Positions 25,319 through 32,628 of a stretch of DNA of 64,000 bases are shown piece by piece. A program made the position numbers and the translations under genes. The notes beneath the pieces were generated by a model. The model had not been told where the DNA came from, did not search any database, and saw only the letters and a list, made by a program, of their open reading frames with translations. Each line of letters begins with the position of its first letter. Position 1 is the stretch's first letter. The stretch is from Roseomonas alba (GTDB lineage Bacteria; Pseudomonadota; Alphaproteobacteria; Acetobacterales; Acetobacteraceae): NCBI RefSeq assembly GCF_019430885.1, contig NZ_JAHYBZ010000001.1, positions 895,855 to 959,854 on the forward strand. Reading direction: 5' to 3'.

Positions 25319-25927
25319 CTACAGCTTCCCGACAGCTTCGCGCTCTTTACGCCGAGCCTCGATCACTTTCTCATGCATTTTTTGAAGCGTCTCCACGAAA
25401 TCATAGCCAATGTCCGCCGTATCGAGCGGTGGAAGCCCGTATTTCTCGCGTAGTCCTGCCGCGAGCGTCCAGGCGCGGTATCCGAGCCTGCCAGTCTGTT
25501 CGCAGCATTCTTGTGCCACATCGTCAGCGTCCAAAAACTCCCAACTGCCCGATACGGTCCTCGAGGCCACCAGAAGCTCATTTCGCAACGTCAAGGCGCG
25601 ATGGGCTAAAGCGCCGCTAACCGCCTTCCAGTCCGCGTCCGTGGGATAGTCTCCGAGCTCAGGGAGGCGGAGAGGAAGAGTCCCAGCTGCGCCGCTGGAT
25701 GCTTCATGCATATCCAGCGCGTAAAGAGAGTCCGCGCAGTCGATCGCGAAGCGCTCTAGGACTATCGCGACTCTAAGCGCAAGGTATCGGGCATCCCGTT
25801 CGCTCATCGCGCGATCGCGCCGAACCTCGCGCACCCAAGCTAGGATTTGCGTAATGGTCGCCGCGATCAGCCCGGACCCGACGAGCTTTGCAATCTCCAA
25901 AATCGGAAAGGCGTTCTCTTCCGGCAT
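25319..25927 (-). CDS. Membrane-anchored unknown protein, low-GC cargo
   Basis: A 202-residue protein with one N-terminal membrane helix (about residues 12-31, KLVGSGLIAATITQILAWV) and a basic cytoplasmic stretch, then a long helical domain rich in acid residues. Its base composition is clearly less GC-rich than its neighbours. It sits alone between antirepressor fragments, so it looks like a separately acquired cargo gene. No family is recognised; a phage defence or exclusion role is possible only by position. Confidence 0.7.
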   Translation of the reverse strand: MPEENAFPILEIAKLVGSGLIAATITQILAWVREVRRDRAMSERDARYLALRVAIVLERFAIDCADSLYALDMHEASSGAAGTLPLRLPELGDYPTDADWKAVSGALAHRALTLRNELLVASRTVSGSWEFLDADDVAQECCEQTGRLGYRAWTLAAGLREKYGLPPLDTADIGYDFVETLQKMHEKVIEARRKEREAVGKL

Positions 25928-26026
25928 AGTTGCGTACCAGTCTCCGTGTGCGCGCGATGCGATGGTGGCCTGAGACTATCTACCAGTCCACGCTGCCGGA
26001 CCGCGCCGAGAGGTCCCTTTGCGGTG

Positions 26027-26755
26027 ATGCCCTTCGTCTTCGAGGGCGCCGAGGTGCGCGTCGTCATGCGTGACGGCGCGCCGTGGTTCGTTGCGGCGGA
26101 TGTGTGCCGGTCGCTCGGCATCAAGGACGTGAGCGACGCCGTCGAGAAGCTGGACGCGGACGAGAAGGGGCGGGGTTCAATCCCGACCCCTGGTGGACCG
26201 CAGGACTTGCTCCAGGTTTCGGAGGGCGGCCTCTACACGATCGTCCTCCGCTCGCGCGACGCGACGAAGGCCGGATCGACCCCGCACCGCTTCCGCAAGT
26301 GGGTGACGGGCGAGGTGCTGCCGTCGATCCGCAAGGATGGCGGCTACATGCTGGCGCGGCCGCAGGAGACGCCGGAGGAACTGGCGGCGCGTTCCCTGAC
26401 CGTCCTGCAGGCGACGGTCGCGCGGCAGAAGGCGCAGCTCGCGGCCCAGGCTCCGGCCGTCGCAGCTATCGCGCTTGGGACTCAGGCGGCCCGTCGAGGC
26501 CGGAATAGCGACCCCTCACGCCGTGGTTGCTGCACGGGAGGCCCTTGGGCCTGCCGTCCGATTCCGGCCGGCAGGCCGCTTGTCGAGTCCTTGCCCGGCA
26601 ACGGCAGGAGTAGGGTGCGCTGCCGCCCGTCGTCTGCCTTTCGGTGCCTTGTCGATTTCGGCGGGGGTGCCTTCTGCGTGAGACCACCGTCCTTCAGGGT
26701 CCGCGCAGTCTCGATGCCATCGAGCGCCGCCGGTACTTCTTTCCCAATCAGATGA
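26027..26755 (+). pseudogene. Truncated BRO-N antirepressor
   Basis: It starts MPFVFEGAEVRVVMRDGAPW at ATG 26027, almost base-for-base like the BRO-N module at 24151. It continues through KWVTGEVLPSIRKDGGYML and PQETPEELAARSLTVLQAT, like the intact gene at 21159. After about residue 155 the similarity ends, the KilAC domain is absent and the frame continues as Arg/Pro-rich sequence overlapping the replicase gene on the other strand. The N-terminal domain may still be expressed. Confidence 0.6.
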
Positions 26756-28089
26756 GCTGCGGAGGCGGTGCCACTATCTGACACAACAGCGTTTGGCACC
26801 TTCCCTGACGGGGTGCTGATCGCCGCCCACCGCCGCTTAACGGTTCGCAACGAAACGCACGCGGCCGCCGCGACTGCGGCCTGCGTGACGCGCTCGCCGG
26901 CGAGGCGGATGCCTTCCACAGCGGCGGCGATCTTCGTGTTCGTCTCGGCGGCTCGGGCGGCGGCCGTGGTTCGGCCGGCGACAGCTTGCCGCTCCTCCTC
27001 CAACGCCAGGCCGGCGCATGCCGCCCGATCCCGCCCGCGTGGACTGCTGATGCCGCTGCGTGGGCGATACCTGGAGTGCATGAACTTCGCGATCGACCGC
27101 GCCGTTGCGGCTACCTCGGACGCCGGCAGGGGCTCGGCGAAGGTGCTGTTGACGCGCATCGCTTCGGCTAGGATGGCGCCGCCGTCGCGCTCCTGGTGGT
27201 CATAGGCAAACCACCGGACTTGGTCGAACAGGCTGCAATTTCGGCCCGTGGCGGAAGGCTCTCCCCGGCGCCTGCGGACGCGGTTGCGCATCGGCGCCTC
27301 GGCCACGGCCTCGCCGTAGTCATCCGCCAGGGCGGCGATGATGGCGCCGAGCTCGACCGGGCTGGCGCCCGGGACGGTGTGCCACACCAGCCCGGTCCCA
27401 GCGGCCCGCCAAGCATCCCACATCGCCGGCATGGTCGGCTGGGGCGCGCGGCGGAGCTGTTGGCCGAGGAGCGCGTCCACCTTTCCCAGCGGATTTTTCA
27501 GCAGAGCCCGATGCCGGAGAGGCGTGGCGCGGAGGGCGGCGGTCATGATGGCTTGCGCCACCTCAGCTAGGCGGCACGCCTTGAAGCTGATCCGTGGCTC
27601 ATCGCTGCCCTTCCGTGAGACAAGCACGGGCGTGGCGAGGAAGATGAAGGCGTGTGCGCGGCCGCTGTACGGGTCGATCGCCAGCCAAGGCCGAACGTGC
27701 GCCGGCAGTTCCTCGACCAGCTCCAGCGCCTCGGTGTGGTCGATGTCGAAGGCGAGGACGTTCCGGTGCGTCTCAGAGTCGAGCGACACCCACGGGCAGA
27801 TCGCGGCCTCGTCCAGCGGCAGAACGGAGGAGAAGGGGGCGGTGGTGGCTGTTCGCAGGTTCTGCGACGCCAACACGCGACGCGGCACGCGCGGCAGAAT
27901 CGCCTCGGCGATGTCAGAGGCGACCGGAGTGGTGCGGCGGACCTGATCTAGAGCCGCAGCAAGGAGGTCGGGCCGGCGGCGATGCCAGCGGCCGACGCTG
28001 CACTTCGCCGGGAAGCTGGCGCACGCCGCAGCAGGCTCGAAGGAGGAGGGGAGGGCTGACAACACCGATAGCCGGCATCGCCACAACAC
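26482..28089 (-). CDS. Replication initiator with primase C-terminal (PriCT-1) domain
   Basis: A 535-residue replicase-type protein. Residues 100-215 carry FDIDH (114-118) and a KNPLG motif (198-202) of the plasmid/phage replicase fold. Residues 284-345 form a PriCT-1 domain (FDQVRWFAYDHQERDGG; STFAEPLPASEVAATA). Residues 400-421 are a helix-turn-helix (QAAVAAAACVSLRTVKRRW). The last 100 residues are low-complexity and overlap the truncated BRO-N frame. It would start autonomous replication of the excised element. GTG 28089 is the first start; later starts are possible. Confidence 0.8.
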   Translation of the reverse strand: MLWRCRLSVLSALPSSFEPAAACASFPAKCSVGRWHRRRPDLLAAALDQVRRTTPVASDIAEAILPRVPRRVLASQNLRTATTAPFSSVLPLDEAAICPWVSLDSETHRNVLAFDIDHTEALELVEELPAHVRPWLAIDPYSGRAHAFIFLATPVLVSRKGSDEPRISFKACRLAEVAQAIMTAALRATPLRHRALLKNPLGKVDALLGQQLRRAPQPTMPAMWDAWRAAGTGLVWHTVPGASPVELGAIIAALADDYGEAVAEAPMRNRVRRRRGEPSATGRNCSLFDQVRWFAYDHQERDGGAILAEAMRVNSTFAEPLPASEVAATARSIAKFMHSRYRPRSGISSPRGRDRAACAGLALEEERQAVAGRTTAAARAAETNTKIAAAVEGIRLAGERVTQAAVAAAACVSLRTVKRRWAAISTPSGKVPNAVVSDSGTASAAHLIGKEVPAALDGIETARTLKDGGLTQKAPPPKSTRHRKADDGRQRTLLLPLPGKDSTSGLPAGIGRQAQGPPVQQPRREGSLFRPRRAA

Positions 28090-28109
28090 CTAGGGGGGGA
28101 TTGCGAAGG

Positions 28110-28118
28110 TTATCCACT
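28110..28118 (+). promoter_or_regulatory. Near-consensus DnaA box
   Basis: TTATCCACT matches 8 of 9 bases of the DnaA box TTATCCACA. It lies 21 bases upstream of the replicase start, a usual place for a replication origin. It is a single box; no clear iterons were seen in the gap. Confidence 0.5.
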
Positions 28119-28135
28119 CGGTATAGTATCAGCGG

Positions 28136-28197
28136 TGTTGAGTCGCTGTTGGGTTCCCTTCGCTCGGCGCCCCCCAAAGGCGCCGGGCGTTCCTTTT
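28136..28197 (+). ncRNA. Candidate small RNA beside the replicase gene
   Basis: Plus-strand signals frame a short transcript. TTGCGA (28101-28106) and TAGTAT (28124-28129) have 17-base spacing as a possible promoter, and a hairpin with a T-run ends at 28200. There is no open frame. It would run divergently from the replicase and could control replication. This is inference; the exact ends are approximate. Confidence 0.35.
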
Positions 28198-28200
28198 TTT
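28165..28200 (+). terminator. Rho-independent terminator, plus strand
   Basis: Stem CGGCGCC/GGCGCCG (28165-28171 with 28179-28185), then GGCGTTCC and seven T. It is the clearest intrinsic terminator in the window. No plus-strand gene leads into it, which points to a small RNA. Confidence 0.6.
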
Positions 28201-28202
28201 GG

Positions 28203-28415
28203 CTAGGCCGCGTTCGCCGTGCCGGTCTTCATCAGGGAGCGCAGGCTGTCGCCCTCGATCAGGGTGCGGCCCGCGACTTTCACCTTCCGCAGCGCGCCGG
28301 TCTTCAGCAGGGCGTAGCAGGTGGTCCGGCCGAAGCCGCCGAGCCGGCATGCGTCGTTGACGCGGAAGCCGAGGGCGCTGGCCGGCTGGAACTTGTCTGG
28401 GGTCTCGAAGCTCAT
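28203..28415 (-). CDS. AlpA-like helix-turn-helix regulator
   Basis: A 70-residue protein. FRVNDACRLGGFGRTTCYALL is followed by VKVAGRTLIEGDSLRSLM, the fold of AlpA/excisionase DNA-binding proteins. GAGG six bases before ATG 28415 sets the start; the open frame runs to 28541. Its place between integrase and replicase is that of the alpA regulator of P4-type satellites and phage-inducible islands. Confidence 0.75.
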   Translation of the reverse strand: MSFETPDKFQPASALGFRVNDACRLGGFGRTTCYALLKTGALRKVKVAGRTLIEGDSLRSLMKTGTANAA

Positions 28416-28482
28416 CTGCATCCTCGCAATCCGCCGCTGTTCGGCGATGTGCGAGGCATACGAGTTCGGCTGATGGTCAGTC

Positions 28483-29184
28483 TTAGTCGGAGTGGTCAGA
28501 GTGACGATTAGTCTGACCACTCTGACCGGCGTCGCGTTCAATGTCGGCGAGGCATTTGCGGATAAGCGGAGCCAGTCGCTTGGCTCTCGTCGTGCCTTCT
28601 TTCTTGCCGGCCAAGCGATCCGACAGAGCCAGCGCCGCGTCCATCGGGCCTGTCGCCTTGCCCTCCAGAACCATACGGGCGCCCAGCTCGGCGAACGGTG
28701 CGTCGAGTGCCCTGAAGCTTCGCCCCCGCGGGCGGCGCGATGGGGACGTGTCGGGCTTCACCGGCGCGGCCACACGCGCATCCCCCGATGCGCCGACCAA
28801 GATGCCGCGTACCTCTGTGCCGTGAATGTCGATCGCGCTGTTCCACCAGTCGACTATGGCGTCCGCCCATGCCTCGGTTGGAAGCGCGACGGTCTCGATG
28901 CTGCCGGCCGGAATGCCGCGGGCGACCAGCCTGCCGTTGCGCAACCGGGTGAGGAGGAAGGTGCGAAGTGCCTGTTCGCCAGCTTCGAGTTCTTCGTGCT
29001 CCTTCGTCGAGAGCGGAACCAGGGGGCCGTCCGTACCGGCGTGGCGATCCCGGACGCCGAGATGCACGACACGTTCGGCCAGGGCCGCGTCCTCGGCAAA
29101 CTCGATGCGGGCGATCCATAGGGGCACCGGGCCGGTGCCGGGTGCGGCGATGTGGAACTCACGCGTCGGCGCCGGAATCTTCAC
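28483..29184 (-). CDS. Unknown protein coupled to the integrase
   Basis: A 233-residue protein from GTG 29184, which overlaps the integrase stop (GTGA) and has GAGGAG upstream. It begins KIPAPTREFHIAAPGTGPVP and has an early beta/helix part (LWIARIEFAEDAALAERVVHLGVRDRHAG, in pieces). Its C-terminal half is helical and basic (LSDRLAGKKEGTTRAKRLAP). No membrane segment is seen. The open frame runs to 29391 inside the integrase. The function is unknown; tight coupling suggests a role in integration or excision control. Confidence 0.65.
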   Translation of the reverse strand: MKIPAPTREFHIAAPGTGPVPLWIARIEFAEDAALAERVVHLGVRDRHAGTDGPLVPLSTKEHEELEAGEQALRTFLLTRLRNGRLVARGIPAGSIETVALPTEAWADAIVDWWNSAIDIHGTEVRGILVGASGDARVAAPVKPDTSPSRRPRGRSFRALDAPFAELGARMVLEGKATGPMDAALALSDRLAGKKEGTTRAKRLAPLIRKCLADIERDAGQSGQTNRHSDHSD

Positions 29185-30461
29185 GCCTGCCGCTCCTCGA
29201 CCGACGAAAGAGGTAGCGGGAAAAGAGATGCCGGAGCCTTGTCGCAGAAGCTGGCCCAATCCTCCATCAGACGCCGCCGCTTCACGAACAGGTCGCCGCG
29301 CTGATATGCCGCCTCCGCCTTGTCCTTGAGCTGGTGCGCCAACGCATGCTCGATCACCTCGCGAGGGTGGGCCGTCGCCTCGCCGGCCCAATCCCGGAAC
29401 GACGAGCGGAAGCCGTGCACGGTAGCGTCGATCTTCATCCTGCGAAGGACCATTTCAAGGGCCATCACGCTCAAGCGGGAGCCCTGTTTTGCGCCGGGAA
29501 ACACCAGAGAATCAGCGGCATCGCTGGAACGAAGGTTGGCCATGTCGCGAAGGATGGCGGCCGCAGCTTCGGTGAGCGGAACCCTGTGTTCCTTCGACGC
29601 CTTCATGCGCGAAGCTGGAATGGTCCAGACGCCAGCGTTCCGGTCCATCTCGCCCCAGGTCGCGCCCATGACCTCGCCGGAGCGGGCGGCGGTCAGGATT
29701 GCGAATTCCAGGGCCCGAGCCGAAACCCCTTCACGCGATCTCAGCCGCTTCATGAAGGCGCCCAACTCCTGCCACGGCAAGGCGGCGTGGTGCTTCACGG
29801 CCCGCACCTTCGAGCGGCGCGGGAACACCTTGTCCAGGTGTCCGCGCCACCGCGCCGGATTGGCGGACGAGCCGTCGCGCCAACCGCGCACGGCGGCAAA
29901 GTCCAGCACCGCCTCGATGCGCCCGCGAAGACGCGACGCGGTTTCCGGCTTCGAGCTCCACAAGGGGGTGAGCGCTGCGGTGACGTGTTCGGTTCCGACG
30001 TCGCCGACCGTCACATCGCCCATATGCGGGCCGGCATATTCGGTCAGCGTCATTTTCCATTGGGCCCGATGCTTTGCGTTGCGCCAGCCGGCTTCCTGGG
30101 CTGCCAGGTAAAGGTCCACCACTTCCTTGAAGGTCCGGTTCCGGGCGGCCTGTACCTGCGCCTCTGCCTCGGCGGCTGCGGCATCCGCTTCGCGCTTCAG
30201 GAGGGGGTCGATCCCCTGAGTGATCAGGCCGCGGAGGGCTCCGGCCCGCGTGCGGGCGTCGGCCAGCGATAGGGCGCCGGCACCGCGCGCGGGACCTAGA
30301 CCCATGTCGCGCCGAACCCCGCTGACGCTGTAGCGCATGATCCAAAGGGCCGCGCCGGAGGGCTTCACGTAGAGCTGCAGCCCTCCGCCGTCACTATAGC
30401 GACCAGGCCGCTTCTCCTTCGCCACCTGGGCCGCTGAAAGCCCCGCTGCCCGCTTCGGCAC
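29181..30461 (-). CDS. Tyrosine integrase, DUF4102 (P4) type
   Basis: A 426-residue site-specific recombinase. Residues 1-90 are the arm-binding DUF4102-type domain (KRPGRYSDGGGLQLYVKPSG). Residues 108-200 are the core-binding SAM-like domain. The catalytic domain has Arg260 (TAARSGEV), Lys287, His349-Arg352 (HGFR), His372 or His376 and Tyr386 (AAYQRGD). All catalytic residues are present, so it looks active. The GTG start at 30461 has GGAG upstream. It marks the right end of the element; the next gene rightwards is chromosomal. No tRNA is found beside it. Confidence 0.93.
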   Translation of the reverse strand: MPKRAAGLSAAQVAKEKRPGRYSDGGGLQLYVKPSGAALWIMRYSVSGVRRDMGLGPARGAGALSLADARTRAGALRGLITQGIDPLLKREADAAAAEAEAQVQAARNRTFKEVVDLYLAAQEAGWRNAKHRAQWKMTLTEYAGPHMGDVTVGDVGTEHVTAALTPLWSSKPETASRLRGRIEAVLDFAAVRGWRDGSSANPARWRGHLDKVFPRRSKVRAVKHHAALPWQELGAFMKRLRSREGVSARALEFAILTAARSGEVMGATWGEMDRNAGVWTIPASRMKASKEHRVPLTEAAAAILRDMANLRSSDAADSLVFPGAKQGSRLSVMALEMVLRRMKIDATVHGFRSSFRDWAGEATAHPREVIEHALAHQLKDKAEAAYQRGDLFVKRRRLMEDWASFCDKAPASLFPLPLSSVEERQA

Positions 30462-30831
30462 CCGACATCTCCGCCATGGTGGGGCCTGGAATCCAGTCCC
30501 ACATCCGTTCCCACAACGTAGGCCCGAACGGCGGCGAACGGAAGCGAGCGAGAGTGGACGAAGGCTCCTTGGAACGTGGCCTTTTCCGAGGCATTCTTGC
30601 GCCGCAAGCGCTCTGACCGATCATTGGCGAATGATGGTATGGCGGACATCCCCTCCGCCATCTTGCCCGCGCATTGTGATGTCCTCGCGCAGCAAGCCGC
30701 GCGACGCCGTATCGGCCCGGCGGACTGATCCCCCGCATCCTTCGGCCCGACTTTTTTTCGAGTGCATCGGGAATAGCTGCGCTGTCCGGGCCTCCATTCT
30801 CCGGCACGAGGGTCGGGCGAAGGCAGGCGAC
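30462..30831. other. Right element boundary and sigma factor promoter region
   Basis: No gene is seen. The left half should hold the attachment site of the integrase. No tRNA 3' end or obvious direct repeat was recognised. A hairpin ATGGCGGA/TCCGCCAT occurs at 30639-30661. The right half contains the GGGAATA box of the sigma factor promoter. Confidence 0.45.
30769..30798 (+). promoter_or_regulatory. ECF-type promoter of the sigma factor operon
   Basis: GGGAATAG followed after 17 bases by CCATT (30794-30798). The same GGGAATAG...GCCTCC pattern occurs at 32138 before the DUF305 gene. This suggests that the ECF sigma factor reads both promoters, including its own. Confidence 0.45.
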
Positions 30832-31359
30832 ATGGGGCAGGCGGAGGCGATGGGCCGCATCGGAGATGACGCGATACGCGCCCTGCTGCCGCATCTGCGC
30901 CGCTTCGCGCTCAGCCTCACGCGAGATTCCGCCGCCGCCGACGACCTGGTGCAGGCGGCCCTGGAGCGCGTCCTGTCGCATTGGGCCTCCTGGCGCGGCG
31001 AAGGCAGCCTGCGCGCCTGGGTCTTCGCCATCCTCTACCGGCAGTTCACTGCCGAACAGCGCCGCGCCCGCCGCTTCTCCCGCCTGGTAGAGCTCTTCAC
31101 CGGCATGGAGCGGCATGCGCCTTCGGTGGAGGAAGGCGCGCTCGCCCGCGTGGGCCTTGCTGCCATCGACACCCTGCCGACCGAACAGCGCGCCCTGCTG
31201 CTGCTCGTCAGTGTCGAGGGCCTCAGTTACAAAGAAGCGGCCGAGGCGCTGGACCTGCCCATCGGCACCGTCATGTCGCGCCTGTCGCGGGCCCGCGCCG
31301 CCCTGCACCGCGCCATCGACGGCGAGGAGACGCCGAAGACCCTGAGGGCCGTGCCATGA
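30832..31359 (+). CDS. ECF-family RNA polymerase sigma factor
   Basis: A 175-residue sigma70 relative with region 2 (residues about 10-75; DLVQAALERVLSHW) and region 4 (about 110-160; YKEAAEALDLPIGTVMSRLSR, the helix-turn-helix). It overlaps the next gene, an anti-sigma factor, by ATGA, the usual pair. ATG 30832 is chosen for the family length; upstream frame is open to 30631. It probably responds to an envelope or stress signal and controls the operon at 32202. Confidence 0.9.
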   Translation: MGQAEAMGRIGDDAIRALLPHLRRFALSLTRDSAAADDLVQAALERVLSHWASWRGEGSLRAWVFAILYRQFTAEQRRARRFSRLVELFTGMERHAPSVEEGALARVGLAAIDTLPTEQRALLLLVSVEGLSYKEAAEALDLPIGTVMSRLSRARAALHRAIDGEETPKTLRAVP

Positions 31360-32114
31360 GCGCGCTGATCCCCGATGAGGAGACGCTGCACGCCTATGTC
31401 GACGGGCGGCTGGATGCCGAGGCGCAGGCGCGCGTCGAGGCCTTCCTCGCGCGCGATGGCGGCTGGGCGGCGACGGTCGCCGACTGGAAGCGCGATGCCG
31501 AGCGGCTGCGCGCCGCCGCGGCCGGGCCGTTGCTGCTGCCGCTCAATCCGCGGCTTGATCCGGCGGCGTTGCGCCAGGGCATGCGGGTGCGGCGGCAGCG
31601 CCGCCTGGCCACTGCCGCGGCGCTGCTGCTGGTCGCGGGCCTCGGCGGCGGTCTCGGCTGGACGGCGCGCGAGCGGATGTTCGCCGCGGCGAACCCGCCC
31701 ATGGCCGATGCGGTCAGCGCCTATCGCGTCTTCGCCACCGCCGGCAGCCAGGCCGTCGAGGTGCGCGCCACCGGCACGGATGCGATGCAGACCTGGCTCG
31801 CCCGGCATCTCGACCGCGGCGGCGCGCGCGTGCCGGACCTCACCGCCTATGGCGTGCGCCTGCTCGGCGGGCGACTGCTGGCGACCGAGGACGGCCCGGC
31901 CGCCATGGTGCTCTTCGAGGATGAGGACGGCCGGCGCATTGCCTTCTACATGCGGCCGGGCCCGCCCTTCGCGACCGAGACCATCGAGGAACGGCGCGAT
32001 GGCGGGCTGCTCGCCCGCTACTGGTCGCGCCACGGCTATCGCTTCGCCGTCGTCGCGCCAGCGGACGACGACCGCGCCGCCGAGATCGCTCGGGTGCTGC
32101 GCGTCGGGAGCTGA
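31356..32114 (+). CDS. Anti-sigma factor, membrane-anchored
   Basis: A 252-residue protein. The N-terminal part (DEETLHAYVDGRLDAEAQAR) is the cytoplasmic anti-sigma domain without the zinc HxxxCxxC motif. One membrane helix follows at about residues 87-107 (LATAAALLLVAGLGGGLGW), then a periplasmic domain of about 140 residues. It should hold the ECF sigma factor at the membrane. The ATGA overlap indicates co-translation. Confidence 0.88.
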   Translation: MSALIPDEETLHAYVDGRLDAEAQARVEAFLARDGGWAATVADWKRDAERLRAAAAGPLLLPLNPRLDPAALRQGMRVRRQRRLATAAALLLVAGLGGGLGWTARERMFAAANPPMADAVSAYRVFATAGSQAVEVRATGTDAMQTWLARHLDRGGARVPDLTAYGVRLLGGRLLATEDGPAAMVLFEDEDGRRIAFYMRPGPPFATETIEERRDGGLLARYWSRHGYRFAVVAPADDDRAAEIARVLRVGS

Positions 32115-32137
32115 TCCGACAATTCTTCCGCTCGGCC

Positions 32138-32170
32138 GGGAATAGGCACCGGCCGCCGAGCCTCCGTCAT
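32138..32170 (+). promoter_or_regulatory. ECF-type promoter before the DUF305 operon
   Basis: GGGAATAG at 32138-32145 and GAGCCTCCGTCAT ending at 32170, like the sigma gene promoter at 30769 apart from one base of spacing. It lies 32 bases before the gene start. Confidence 0.45.
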
Positions 32171-32201
32171 CGGTTCCCGACCTTTCACTCGCGGAGATCC
32201 G

Positions 32202-32627
32202 ATGCAACCCTTGCCTGTTTCGCGCCGATCCTCGGCCCTGCTTCTCGCCGCCGCCTTGCTCGGCACCCGCGCCGCGCGGGCCGCTGACGCGCCCGTCGCC
32301 CCCGAAGCCGCCTTCCTCGCCGAGAACGAGGAGGCCATGGACCGCATGATGGCGGCGATGGCGGTGCACCCTACCGGCGACATCGATCGCGACTTCGTCG
32401 AGATGATGATCCCGCACCACCAGGGCGCGATCGACATGGCGCAGGCCGTGCTGCGCTACGGCAGGAACCAGCAGATCCGCCGCATCGCGCAGGAGATCAT
32501 CGTCGAGCAGCAGCAGGAGATCGTCGCGATGCGCCTCGCGCTCGGCGATCCGCTGCCCGCCGCCGCGCCGGCGCCCGACCAGACTGCCGCACCTGCCTCT
32601 GCCCATCATCACCATGGAAGTCGCTGA
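32202..32627 (+). CDS. Exported DUF305 protein
   Basis: A 141-residue protein with a signal peptide (ALLLAAALLGTRAARA). The DUF305/ferritin-like helix pair has DFVEMMIPHHQGAIDMAQAV, with the conserved HH that may bind metal. The C-terminus has HHHH. DUF305 proteins are often linked to copper or stress response. It is followed by a beta-propeller gene two bases on, and is probably under the upstream ECF sigma factor. Confidence 0.85.
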   Translation: MQPLPVSRRSSALLLAAALLGTRAARAADAPVAPEAAFLAENEEAMDRMMAAMAVHPTGDIDRDFVEMMIPHHQGAIDMAQAVLRYGRNQQIRRIAQEIIVEQQQEIVAMRLALGDPLPAAAPAPDQTAAPASAHHHHGSR

Positions 32628-32628
32628 C

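Noticed and set aside
30462..30640. tRNA gene as integration site
   Set aside because: No cloverleaf, T-loop motif or CCA-adjacent pattern was found on either strand.
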